In this document: one piece after another, positions 33,067 to 41,102 of the stretch
Position numbering within the stretch: position 1 is the stretch's first letter
Layout: every line of letters begins with the position of its first letter
DNA from: Cryobacterium inferilacus
GTDB lineage: Bacteria > Actinomycetota > Actinomycetes > Actinomycetales > Microbacteriaceae
DNA: 64,000 nt
Assembly (NCBI RefSeq): GCF_019599185.1
Contig: NZ_JAIEUL010000003.1
Coordinates: forward strand, 124,001-188,000
Direction of reading: 5' to 3'
Made by a program: the position numbers and the translations under genes
Notes under the pieces: generated by a model
Seen by the model: only the letters and a program-made list of their open reading frames with translations
Database searches by the model: none
Told to the model about the DNA's origin: nothing

Positions 33067-34536
33067 ATGCCCGCCACCCCCATTCCCGCCCTGCCAGACC
33101 ACACGCCGCCGGGCACCGTCTTCCGCGATGCCACAGTGCTAACCATGGATTCCGCACGGCAGGTCCTGCCGCACACCGACGTGCTCGTCGTCGACGACAG
33201 CATCGCGGCGATCGGCCCGCACCTGGTCGTGCCAGACGGCACCTTCGAGATCGACGCGGCCGGCGGCATCCTGATGCCCGGCATGATCGACACCCACCGG
33301 CACATGTGGCAGACCGCGATGCGCGGCTACGGCGCCGACTGGACCCTCACCCAGTACTTCGTCTGGTACTACCTCGAGCACGGCAAGCACTTCCGGCCGC
33401 AGGATGTCTACGCCGGCAACCTGCTCTCCTCCCTCGACGCCATCGACGCCGGCATCACCACCACGGTGGACTGGTCGCATGGCCTGCGCACCATTGGCCA
33501 CGCCGAGGCCGCGCTCGCTGCGCTGCAGGAGGCGCCGGGCCGGTCGGTGCTGGCCTACGGCAACATCTTCGCAGGCCCCTGGGAGTGGTCGGACTCCGAC
33601 GAGTTCAAGGCCTTCGCCGCCGCCCGCGAGAAGGGCAACGAGATGACCGGCTTCCAGATGGCGTTCGATGTCACCGGCGACCCCACCTTCCCAGAGCGGC
33701 GCGCGTTCGAGGTGGCCCGCGACCTGGACCTGGCCGTGACCACGCACGCCGGCGTGTGGGGTGCCACCAACGACGACGGCATCCGGCTGATGTACGAGAA
33801 CGGCTTCATGACCCCCGGCACGGTCTACGTGCACGCGGCCACACTCTCCGACGACTCCTACCAGCGCATCGCCGCCACCGGCGGATCGGTCTCGCTGTCG
33901 ACCGAGAGCGAGCAGAGCTGCGGCCAGGGCTACCCGCCGTCGTGGGTGCTGCGGTCACACGGCATCCCGGTGTCACTGTCGGTGGACACCAGCGTGTGGT
34001 TCAGCAGCGACCTGTTCGCGGCCATGCGCACCACGCTCGGCGCCGACCGGTCCATCGAGCACATGAAGGCGCACGAGTTGGGCGACACCGTCACCCACTC
34101 GCACCTGCGCGCCGAGCACGTGGTGGACTGGGCCACCCGAGGCGGCGCCGCGGCGCTAGGCAAGGAGGCCACGCTCGGCTCGATCGAGGTGGGCAAGAAG
34201 GCGGATGTGGTGCTGGTGAAGAACGACGACTCCCCGTCGATGTTCCCGATCCTGAACCCCTATGGGCACATCGCCCTGCAGGCCAACCGGGCCGACGTGC
34301 ACACCGTGCTGGTCAACGGCAGGATCGTGAAGTACGCCCACGCGCTGGTCGGCAACCAGCTCGCCGCTGCCCGCACCGCGGTGGAGGACACCATCACACA
34401 CCTGCAGTCCACCCTGGGCGACGACGTCTGGCGGGCGGGCATGAACCCCGACATCCCCGAGACGAAGATCCTCGACAACCCGTACACCTACACCGAGTAC
34501 CGCACCAGCTCCACCCACGAGGCCGCGGAGGTCTGA
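33067..34536 (+). CDS. Amidohydrolase-superfamily metal hydrolase/deaminase
   Basis: A 489-residue amidohydrolase of the TrzN/AtzB/guanine-deaminase type. The first metal motif is DTHRHMWQT near residue 77; a His follows in TTHAGVWGA and another Asp in SLSVDTSVWF. The C-terminal part shows the typical small beta domain (IEVGKKADVVLVKN and HTVLVNGRIVK). It should hydrolyse C-N or C-Cl bonds of N-heterocycles or related compounds. Its place in the dioxygenase operon, 64 nt after ligA, suggests preparing the substrate or treating a ring product. No specific compound can be named. Confidence 0.92.
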   Translation: MPATPIPALPDHTPPGTVFRDATVLTMDSARQVLPHTDVLVVDDSIAAIGPHLVVPDGTFEIDAAGGILMPGMIDTHRHMWQTAMRGYGADWTLTQYFVWYYLEHGKHFRPQDVYAGNLLSSLDAIDAGITTTVDWSHGLRTIGHAEAALAALQEAPGRSVLAYGNIFAGPWEWSDSDEFKAFAAAREKGNEMTGFQMAFDVTGDPTFPERRAFEVARDLDLAVTTHAGVWGATNDDGIRLMYENGFMTPGTVYVHAATLSDDSYQRIAATGGSVSLSTESEQSCGQGYPPSWVLRSHGIPVSLSVDTSVWFSSDLFAAMRTTLGADRSIEHMKAHELGDTVTHSHLRAEHVVDWATRGGAAALGKEATLGSIEVGKKADVVLVKNDDSPSMFPILNPYGHIALQANRADVHTVLVNGRIVKYAHALVGNQLAAARTAVEDTITHLQSTLGDDVWRAGMNPDIPETKILDNPYTYTEYRTSSTHEAAEV

Positions 34537-34549
34537 GCCGCGGGCAGCG

Positions 34550-35644
34550 TCACCCGACCGCGGCGGTGATGAGGCGCTCCAGACGCACGATGCCGGCGTA
34601 GCGGCCTGCGTTGTCGGTGACGATGAGCGGGTCGTAGCGGTGGGTGCTGTCGCGGGTGACCGCGCGCAGCAGCGCATCCGTCACCGGGGTGTCGAGGTTG
34701 ACCCGCATGGCGTCGGCGGTGACACCGAGGGAGGCGCTCTCGCTGTCGAGAACCGAGACGGGGCGGCCGTGCCGGTCGAGCAGCACCACGGCGCGCACCC
34801 CGGCGTGGTCGCTGAAGACCCTGGCCGCCTCCGCCACCGACTCCACGGCGGGCGCGGTGTCGAGCAGGTCCCGCACCGTGGCGATCTGTTTCGGGTCGGC
34901 GCTGGGCAGCACGAGTGTGGACAACTCTGGCCACGCGGGTGCGGGGCGGGCGAGGAAGTATCCCTGCGCGAGGGGCACCCCGAGCGCCGTGATGGCGTCG
35001 TATTCGGCTTCGGTTTCGATGCCCTCGGCCAGCACCCACGAGTCGATACGGCTCGCGAACGTGCCGACCATCTCCACCAGCGCCCGCTTCGCCTCGTCGG
35101 TGTCGATGCCCTGAATGAGCTCCCGGTCGAGTTTGATCAGCGCGGGCTTGAGCACCAGCAGGCGACTGAGGCCGGCATAGCCCGAGCCGAGGTCGTCCAC
35201 GGCGATCAGGCCTCCGGCAGCACGGATGGCGTCGAGCTCGGGCTCGAGATCGGTGGCGGAGTCGATCGCGGACTGTTCGGTGAGCTCGACGAACACCCCG
35301 GCGAGGTCGCCCTGATCGCGCCAGACCGCCCGAATCGCTTCCTGCTGCAGCACGTGTGGTGACACGTTCACGGTGAGGAAGCAGTTGGTGGGGATCGAGG
35401 CGCGGTGCGCCAGGATCACGCGCAGGCAGATCGCTTCGATTTCCGCCGAACGCTCGGCGGCGCGAGCCTGGGCGAACAGGTCCTCCACGCCGATCCCCGC
35501 TGGCATCTCGAACCGCGCCAGCCCCTCGTACCCCACCACGGTTCCCCTGGCGGTGTCCACGATCGGCTGGAAGACCGCGGACACACCGGTTCCGGAGGCG
35601 ACCGTATCCAACAACTCGGTCCACTCCGCGGCGGAGTGCGGCAT
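34550..35644 (-). CDS. EAL-domain cyclic-di-GMP phosphodiesterase with C-terminal CBS-like region
   Basis: A 364-residue protein. Residues from about 15 to 245 are an EAL domain. The eponymous motif is EGLAR; other key residues are kept, including NVSP, ELTEQ, the DD pair in AVDDLGSGYAG, IKLDREL and the EGIETEAEY/QGYFLARP ending. Catalysis (c-di-GMP to pGpG) is therefore plausible. The rest, to residue 364, looks like a degenerate CBS-pair (VVLLDRHGRPVSVL and DPLIVTDNAGRYAG), similar to EAL-CBS proteins. It starts 2 nt after the DUF1059 stop, so both are cotranscribed. No signal peptide or membrane segment. Confidence 0.92.
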   Translation of the reverse strand: MPHSAAEWTELLDTVASGTGVSAVFQPIVDTARGTVVGYEGLARFEMPAGIGVEDLFAQARAAERSAEIEAICLRVILAHRASIPTNCFLTVNVSPHVLQQEAIRAVWRDQGDLAGVFVELTEQSAIDSATDLEPELDAIRAAGGLIAVDDLGSGYAGLSRLLVLKPALIKLDRELIQGIDTDEAKRALVEMVGTFASRIDSWVLAEGIETEAEYDAITALGVPLAQGYFLARPAPAWPELSTLVLPSADPKQIATVRDLLDTAPAVESVAEAARVFSDHAGVRAVVLLDRHGRPVSVLDSESASLGVTADAMRVNLDTPVTDALLRAVTRDSTHRYDPLIVTDNAGRYAGIVRLERLITAAVG

Positions 35645-35646
35645 CG

Positions 35647-35820
35647 TCAGACGGAGACGATACGGTCGGTGATGCTCTCGACCAACTCGGGCGTGACGGT
35701 CTCGATGCCGTGGGCGGCGCTGGCGTGCTGGGCGACGAGGACGAGGATCTCGTCATCGGTGGAGCTGACCCAGCTGGCCGTGCAACCCGGCACGACATCT
35801 CCGCACGCAAATGACTTCAT
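35647..35820 (-). CDS. DUF1059 small protein
   Basis: A 57-residue protein, MKSFACGDVVPGCTASW at the N-terminus, with the DUF1059 pattern: two Cys close to the start (FACGD-x3-GC), then DDEILVLVAQHASAAHG and a C-terminal TPELVESITDRI helix. The Cys pair may bind metal or be redox active; the family function is unknown. AAGGGG lies 6 nt before the ATG. It precedes the EAL gene directly, which raises the possibility that it serves as a small partner or switch for the phosphodiesterase. Confidence 0.88.
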   Translation of the reverse strand: MKSFACGDVVPGCTASWVSSTDDEILVLVAQHASAAHGIETVTPELVESITDRIVSV

Positions 35821-35919
35821 GACAAACCCCTTGACCTTGTCGCCACCGGCGACGTGATGTGTACGTATGTTTCAGAGTGTAGTTCGGCGACGATGCGGTT
35901 TCGGATTGGGGTTGGCGGG

Positions 35920-37557
35920 CTAGTAGCGAACCTCGTCGATCGGGCCGCCGCCGGCGAGGTCTTCGAGCAGCAGTTCGGGGTGGTCGCGCACGGTGTTGCG
36001 CAGCCGCCAGGGGGTGCTGAACAGGGCCAGCAGGGTGCCGTCGCTGCGGCGCAGCACCTCCACCTGACGGTCGTGGCCGAGGATCAGCGCGCTCTCCTTG
36101 TCGGTGCGGCGGGCCAGCTGGTACGGCAGCACATCGCTGCGGATGGCGGCACCGAAGTCGTGCGACATCCGCTCTTCGACCACCTCGAACTGCATCGGGC
36201 CCACGGCGCCGAGCACCGGCGCCTGGTCGCCGCGCAGGTCGGAGCGCATCACCTGGATGACGCCCTCGTGGTCGAGCTGGTCGATGCCGCGGCGGAACTG
36301 CTTGTGCTTGCTGGTGTCGGCGGGGCGCACGGCGCGGAAATGCGCGGGCGCGAACATCGGAAGCGGCGGGAAGGTGACGGCCGGGGCACCCTCGTGGATC
36401 GAGTCGCCCACGCGCAGTGCTGAGGCATTGACCAGACCGACGATGTCGCCGGGCCAGGCCTCTTCGGCGACCTCCCGGTCCTTGCCGAACAGTTGCTGGG
36501 CGTACTTCGTGGCGAACGGGCGGCCGGTGGCGGAGTGGGTGACCACCATGCCGCGGCGGAACTGGCCGGAGCAGACGCGCACGAAGGCGACGTAGTCGCG
36601 GTGCGAGGAGTTCATGCCCGACTGCACCTTGAAGACGAAGCCGGAGAACGGGCTGGTCACCGGGCGGTGGCCGCCGGCGGCGTCGAGGCGCGCCTCGGCG
36701 GGCGGGGCGAAGTCCACCAGGGTGTCGAGGATGTGCTGCACACCGAAGTTGAGCACTGCGGCGGAGAACAGCACCGGGGTGGTGACGCCGCCCAGGAACG
36801 ACTCTTCGTCGTGGTTCTGGCCCTCCTCGGCGAGCAGCTCGGATTCCTCGGCGGCGGCGATCCAGGCGTCGCCCTCTGCGGCGGCGGCCTCCTCGGCGGT
36901 GGTGCGTTCGGAGTCGGCGCGGGTGGCGCCGCCTGCGGTGCGGTTGAAACGGATGAAGTCGGTGCTGTCGCGCTCGATCACACCGCGGAAGTCACCCGCG
37001 ATGCCGACCGGCCAGGTGAGCGGGGTGGGGATCAGGCCCGTGCGGGTGCGGATCTCGTCCATCAGGTCGAGCGCGGCGGAGCCGGGCCGGTCCCACTTGT
37101 TGATCACGGTGATGACGGGGAGCCCCCGCTGCTTGCAGACCTCGAAGAGCTTCATGGTCTGCACCTCGAGGCCCTTGCTGGCGTCGACGAGCATCACGGC
37201 GGCATCCACCGCGGAGAGCACCCGGAAGGTGTCCTCGGAGAAGTCGGCGTGGCCGGGGGTGTCGACGAGGTTGATCACGCTGTCGCGGTACTCGAACTGG
37301 ATGGCGGCGGACGTGATCGAGATGCCACGCTCCTGCTCCATGGTCATCCAGTCGGAGACGGTGCCGCGGCGGCCGGCCTTGCCGTGCGTGGCGCCGGCGG
37401 TGGTGATGGCGCGCGCGTGCAGCAGCAGCGCTTCGGTGAGCGTGGACTTACCCGCGTCGGGGTGGGAGATGACGGCGAAGGTGCGCCGGCGGATGGCCTG
37501 GGCCTCGACCTCTTTCGGGGACACCTCGGTGCCCGGGGTCAGTGTTGCTTCAGCCAC
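35920..37557 (-). CDS. prfC: Peptide chain release factor 3
   Basis: A 545-residue GTPase that removes RF1 or RF2 from ribosomes after peptide release. G motifs are visible: SHPDAGKSTLTEA (P loop), DTPGHADFSED (G3) and NKWDRPG (G4). The following domains carry the RF3-type PVLFSAAVLNFGVQHILD and FVFKVQSGMN segments. It starts at GTG 37557 with AGGA upstream. An acidic, Ala/Glu-rich insertion of about 35 residues lies near residue 220, between the GTPase domain and domain 2. A single-gene unit with its own promoter in the 258-nt gap upstream. Confidence 0.96.
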   Translation of the reverse strand: MAEATLTPGTEVSPKEVEAQAIRRRTFAVISHPDAGKSTLTEALLLHARAITTAGATHGKAGRRGTVSDWMTMEQERGISITSAAIQFEYRDSVINLVDTPGHADFSEDTFRVLSAVDAAVMLVDASKGLEVQTMKLFEVCKQRGLPVITVINKWDRPGSAALDLMDEIRTRTGLIPTPLTWPVGIAGDFRGVIERDSTDFIRFNRTAGGATRADSERTTAEEAAAAEGDAWIAAAEESELLAEEGQNHDEESFLGGVTTPVLFSAAVLNFGVQHILDTLVDFAPPAEARLDAAGGHRPVTSPFSGFVFKVQSGMNSSHRDYVAFVRVCSGQFRRGMVVTHSATGRPFATKYAQQLFGKDREVAEEAWPGDIVGLVNASALRVGDSIHEGAPAVTFPPLPMFAPAHFRAVRPADTSKHKQFRRGIDQLDHEGVIQVMRSDLRGDQAPVLGAVGPMQFEVVEERMSHDFGAAIRSDVLPYQLARRTDKESALILGHDRQVEVLRRSDGTLLALFSTPWRLRNTVRDHPELLLEDLAGGGPIDEVRY

Positions 37558-37740
37558 GTTCGCGTTCCTACCTCTAATAGCGTGGCGCGGATGAGCGCCT
37601 CAAGTCTGGTGCCGGCCCCGTTCGGCCGCCGCAAACTGGGTTGCGGTGGCGCTGGGCACGACAAACGCGCGACGCTGACGCGCGCACGTCCTTCAAACCT
37701 AACCTGCACGGCTGGCCAACCGCCGCGAGTTGCCCTCTTT

Positions 37741-37778
37741 CGGACCAGTTGCCCCGCTGCAACGGGGCAACTCGTCCG
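37741..37778. repeat. Long hairpin element between the AlkD-like gene and prfC
   Basis: A 16-bp inverted repeat with one mismatch (37741-37756 against 37763-37778), 6-nt loop. The inner 10 bp, AGTTGCCCCG with CGGGGCAACT, are perfect. It lies downstream of the AlkD-like stop, so it may act as terminator; there is no T run. The outer sequence, CGGAC then TTGC and CCC, resembles the hairpin at 56840. Degenerate direct repeats of CAGCGGGGCAC flank it on the right. The rest of the gap 37558-37815 holds no gene and presumably the prfC promoter. Confidence 0.65.
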
Positions 37779-37815
37779 CAGCGGGGCACGTCGGCGTCAG
37801 CGCGGCACGGCAGCG

Positions 37816-38574
37816 TCAGCGGGGCACAGCGCGGTAGTGCGCCCGCAGCTCAGGGCTCAGGTGCTCGGTGGCGTAGCTGAGCATGGTGCGCGGCATCCGC
37901 CCGGCGTGCTGGTCGAGAAACTCGACGAGCACCGCCCGATCCACGCGGGCACCAACCTCGCGCAGCATCCAGCCCACGGCCTTGTGCAGCAGCGGCTCGG
38001 GGTCGCCCAGCAACCGCTCGGCCAGGTCGAGGGTGGTGGATGCGTCACCGTGGCGGATGAAGGTGTGCGTCGCGATCACCGCCACGCGGCGCTGCCAGAG
38101 GATGCCACTGGCCGCGAGTTCGTAGAGCAGCCCGCGGGGCCGGTCGAACAGGTACTCGCCCAGCAGGCCGGGCGCCGACAGGTCGACGAGGTCCCAGTTG
38201 TTCACCCGGCCGGCCCGCACCTGCTCGAGGTAGAACTCGGCAAGCGCCCGACGCTCCTGGTCGTCCCTGGTGCGGGCGGCGCTGGCCAGGGCGAACTGCG
38301 CCACCAGGATCAGCAGGCCGGTCAGCCGGTGCTCGTGCACCGGGTCGGCCAGGAGCAGCTCGGTCTCGTTCGCCGGCAGGGACGAGAACCGTTTGACCAC
38401 CGCACGGGCTTCTGGCACCGTCACCCCGATGAAGAGATCACCCTCGCCGTACTGCCCCACACCGGTCTGGAAGTACCGGGCGGCACCGGCAGCGCGTTCA
38501 GGGTCGGCCACCGCGGCGAGCGCGGCGCGTACCTCGGCCGCCGTCGGGCTGGTGTGGTGCGCGGCATCCGTCAT
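37816..38574 (-). CDS. AlkD-like DNA alkylation repair protein
   Basis: A 252-residue, all-helical protein of the AlkD family, which removes alkylated purines by a HEAT-repeat scaffold without base flipping. Recognisable pieces: YFQTGVGQYGEGDLFIGVTVPEAR near the N-terminus, NNWDLVDLSAPGLLG (conserved Trp-Asp) and ATHTFIRHGDASTTL. The C-terminal YATEHLSPELRAHYRA fits the family. It ends upstream of the hairpin element at 37741 and starts 22 nt after the kinase gene upstream, so a two-gene transcript is possible. Confidence 0.92.
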   Translation of the reverse strand: MTDAAHHTSPTAAEVRAALAAVADPERAAGAARYFQTGVGQYGEGDLFIGVTVPEARAVVKRFSSLPANETELLLADPVHEHRLTGLLILVAQFALASAARTRDDQERRALAEFYLEQVRAGRVNNWDLVDLSAPGLLGEYLFDRPRGLLYELAASGILWQRRVAVIATHTFIRHGDASTTLDLAERLLGDPEPLLHKAVGWMLREVGARVDRAVLVEFLDQHAGRMPRTMLSYATEHLSPELRAHYRAVPR

Positions 38575-38596
38575 GGCAGCAGATTAGCCCGACAGC

Positions 38597-39268
38597 TCAG
38601 TCCGCCCCGGAGACCACCAGATCGGCCCGCGCCCTGCTCTCCTCGATCAGGATCGCGTTCGCGCCGTCCACCGAGCTCGCCCAGGCGTGCGCGGCCTCCG
38701 GGCTGCGACCGTGCCTGGTGTGCCGGTCGACCAGGCGGGCGAGCCGTTCGTCTGCCGCGGTCTCGCAGAACCAGACCTCGGCCAACAGACCCGGTATCCG
38801 GTTCCACGGTTCCTGGTCCACGAGTAGGTAGTTGCCCTCCACGATCACGATCTCGGTGCCGGCCGCAATCGCAACCTCCCCCGCGATGCCCTCGTCGACG
38901 GTGCGCTCGAAGCTCGGCGCGTAGACGGTATGGTGCTGCTCGGCGAGCACCCGGTTCAGCAGCGCGACGAATCCCCAGCCGTCGAAGGTGTCGATGGCGC
39001 CCTTGCGGTCGTGGATGCCGAGCCGGTCGAGGGTGGCGTTGGCCAGGTGGAAGCCGTCCATCGGCAGGTAGACCGCCCGGGAGTCGGCCCCACCGGCGTT
39101 GAGGTGCTCCACCAGCTGCCTGGCGAGGGTGGTCTTGCCCGCACCGGGGCTGCCGGTGATGCCCACGATGATCCGGCTGTTCCCGCCGAGCAGGCCGAGC
39201 ACCCGCCGGGCCAGGTCGGCCGTGGCCAGGTCAGGAGTGGACACGCGAGGCCCCTCTTCGATGTTCAT
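38597..39268 (-). CDS. P-loop nucleoside/small-molecule kinase (uridine kinase-like)
   Basis: A 223-residue kinase. The P loop is GITGSPGAGKTTLARQL, then a DGFHLANATLDR segment typical of the phosphoribulokinase/uridine kinase superfamily (often called nucleoside triphosphate hydrolase/FrcK-like proteins), and the lid-region Arg residues in ERLARLVDRHTRHGRS. It phosphorylates an uncertain small molecule such as a nucleoside, sugar or pantothenate-like compound. ATG 39268 is used; an in-frame GTG nine residues later is possible, and earlier codons fall in an unlikely Arg-rich stretch. Confidence 0.9.
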   Translation of the reverse strand: MNIEEGPRVSTPDLATADLARRVLGLLGGNSRIIVGITGSPGAGKTTLARQLVEHLNAGGADSRAVYLPMDGFHLANATLDRLGIHDRKGAIDTFDGWGFVALLNRVLAEQHHTVYAPSFERTVDEGIAGEVAIAAGTEIVIVEGNYLLVDQEPWNRIPGLLAEVWFCETAADERLARLVDRHTRHGRSPEAAHAWASSVDGANAILIEESRARADLVVSGAD

Positions 39269-39366
39269 AAGACAACTATCCCGGGTGCGGGGGCCCATTC
39301 GCCTGCCCTTCTGCCCACGCCAGAGCGGTGGCACGATTGGCCTGACCGAACTGGAGGTGGCCCGTC

Positions 39367-40032
39367 GTGATCGAGGCATTCGGCGCGGTGCTGCCCGTGG
39401 CGGTCGCGGTCGCCCTCAGCCCAATCCCGATCATCGCGGTTGTGCTGGTGCTGCTGTCCCCCGCCGGTCGGCCGACGGGGCTGGCGTTCCTGGCCGGCCG
39501 GGTGCTGGGTGTTGCGCTGATCGTCGTGCTCGTGGCCGCCATCTCCGACCTCATCGAACGCTCCGACGACGCGTCACCCGCCGTCGCGGTGGCGCGCGTT
39601 CTCGTGGGCGTCGCACTCGTGGTGCTGGCCGGGTGGAAGTGGCGGGGTCGGCCCCGCACCGACGACGACGCCGCCCTGCCCGGCTGGATGGGAGCGATCG
39701 AGGGCAGCTCCCCCACCGGGGCCGCCTGGCTGGCGTTCCTGCTCTCGGTGGCCAACCCCAAGGAGCTCCTCCTCGGGGTGGGTGCGGGCATCACCATCGG
39801 CGCGGCCGGCCTGCCCCTGGCCCAGACGCTCACGGTGGCCGGCGCCTACACTCTGCTCGCCTGCGCCAGCGTCGCCGCACCGGTGCTGGCCTTCGTCGTG
39901 GCCGGCGATCGCATGCGCGACCGACTCGATGAGGCCAGGGCACTGCTGGTGCGCCACAACACGGCGATCATGAGCGTGGTGCTGCTCGTGATCGGTGCCG
40001 TGCTGATCGGCGGCGGCCTGTCCGGGCTGTGA
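39367..40032 (+). CDS. GAP-family (Sap/LysE-like) membrane protein
   Basis: A 221-residue membrane protein with six helices, of the GAP (Sap, sulfolipid-1-addressing-protein) family. Visible family pieces are AVALSPIPIIAVVLVLLSP near the N-terminus and FLLSVANPKELLLGVGAG at the centre, whose NPK motif is well conserved. A role in lipid or small-molecule export is inferred from mycobacterial relatives involved in glycolipid addressing. The GTG start has GGAGGTGG about 7 nt upstream. Diverges from the kinase gene. Confidence 0.88.
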   Translation: MIEAFGAVLPVAVAVALSPIPIIAVVLVLLSPAGRPTGLAFLAGRVLGVALIVVLVAAISDLIERSDDASPAVAVARVLVGVALVVLAGWKWRGRPRTDDDAALPGWMGAIEGSSPTGAAWLAFLLSVANPKELLLGVGAGITIGAAGLPLAQTLTVAGAYTLLACASVAAPVLAFVVAGDRMRDRLDEARALLVRHNTAIMSVVLLVIGAVLIGGGLSGL

Positions 40033-40041
40033 CGACTGCCG

Positions 40042-40866
40042 CTACCGGGGCAGCAGGTACTCGGCGATCGGGTCGCCGAGCGCACCGGACACCGTGCATG
40101 TGGCGGTCGGGCCGGTGGAGTCGGCCGAGCCCAGAATGTAAACCGTGAACGTCCCGTCCGCCGCCGAGATGAGGTCGGAGTCGTAGGCGTTCGTGGCTAT
40201 ACCCGTTTCGGACTCCAGCTCCAGGTCAATGCCGCGCTCGAAGCCTGTGCACACCGCCCAGGCCGTGAGCGCGTCCATGGGCGACCCCGCGGTGCGCTCA
40301 CCGTCGGCAGGCGCCGCGACCGTGAACGCCGGACTCGGGGTGAGGCCGGACGGCTCGGCCTGCAACAGGTGGAACGTGACTCGGGGGTCGCCAAAGGTTC
40401 CGGAGACGTCGCACCAGGAGTCGGTGTCGCTCTGGGCGCCGACATCGCCGATGAGCTGCACGGAAAAGCCGGTTCCGGTCGGAGTGATGTTCGCGGGGTC
40501 GTACACCCGGGTCAGGCGGTGCACGCTCTGATTGCCACCGTCGCCGAGCGCCTTGCAGATCGCCCAGGCGGCGAGGGCGTCGAGCGGCGTCTCGGCCGTG
40601 ATCGCTCCGGCAGCGGGGGTGGCGTCGGGTGCGGGGGCCGCCGTGTCCGCCGGCTCGGCCGTGTCCGCCGGCTGCGCCGATGGCGTTGCAGCCGGTGGCG
40701 CCGCGGCCGGTGGCGTGACCGCCGCTGACGCGGTCGGGCCGATCGACGCCGCCGGGGTGGCGGCGCATCCGGTCAGCGCGACGGAGGTGACGGCGGCCAG
40801 GGCCAGAACCACCGACAACCCGGGCCGGCCGGGCCGCTGAGCCGAAGAGCGCAATGAACCGATCAT
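40042..40866 (-). CDS. Secreted lipoprotein with two tandem homologous domains
   Basis: A 274-residue lipoprotein. The signal helix ends in the lipobox SVALTGC; then comes a Pro/Ala/Thr-rich linker of about 60 residues. Two similar domains follow: each starts with P(L/M)DAL-x-AWA(I/V)C, has a Tyr-Asp segment (VYDPANI and NAYDSDL), a GT-F-V piece, and ends with C-x-VSG-x-(F/L)GDP. The repeated Cys pairs (two per copy) may form disulphides. GGGGGAAC precedes the ATG. No known family is recognised; the repeat points to an internal duplication. Confidence 0.82.
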   Translation of the reverse strand: MIGSLRSSAQRPGRPGLSVVLALAAVTSVALTGCAATPAASIGPTASAAVTPPAAAPPAATPSAQPADTAEPADTAAPAPDATPAAGAITAETPLDALAAWAICKALGDGGNQSVHRLTRVYDPANITPTGTGFSVQLIGDVGAQSDTDSWCDVSGTFGDPRVTFHLLQAEPSGLTPSPAFTVAAPADGERTAGSPMDALTAWAVCTGFERGIDLELESETGIATNAYDSDLISAADGTFTVYILGSADSTGPTATCTVSGALGDPIAEYLLPR

Positions 40867-41102
40867 GACTGTTCCCCCACATCCGATACGACACAGGGTA
40901 ATCGGCGCCGGCACCGGCCGGTCCCCCCAATCCGGGGAACCCGTGAGCGCACTGATCCAGCGTCAGGCCGCCCGATACCGATGATTCGTTGCGGTCATTC
41001 GCATGAAAACGCCGCCGACGCCCGGATACGCTGAGTTCGGCGCGCACCCGCGCGCGCATCAACCGGCCGCGACCGCGGCACGCACGAGGACGGGAGGTTC
41101 CC

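Noticed and set aside
36493-39102. 869-codon plus-strand frame across prfC, the AlkD-like gene and the kinase
   Set aside because: It crosses three well-supported minus-strand genes and shows no family motif; the last part is Arg/Pro-rich low complexity.
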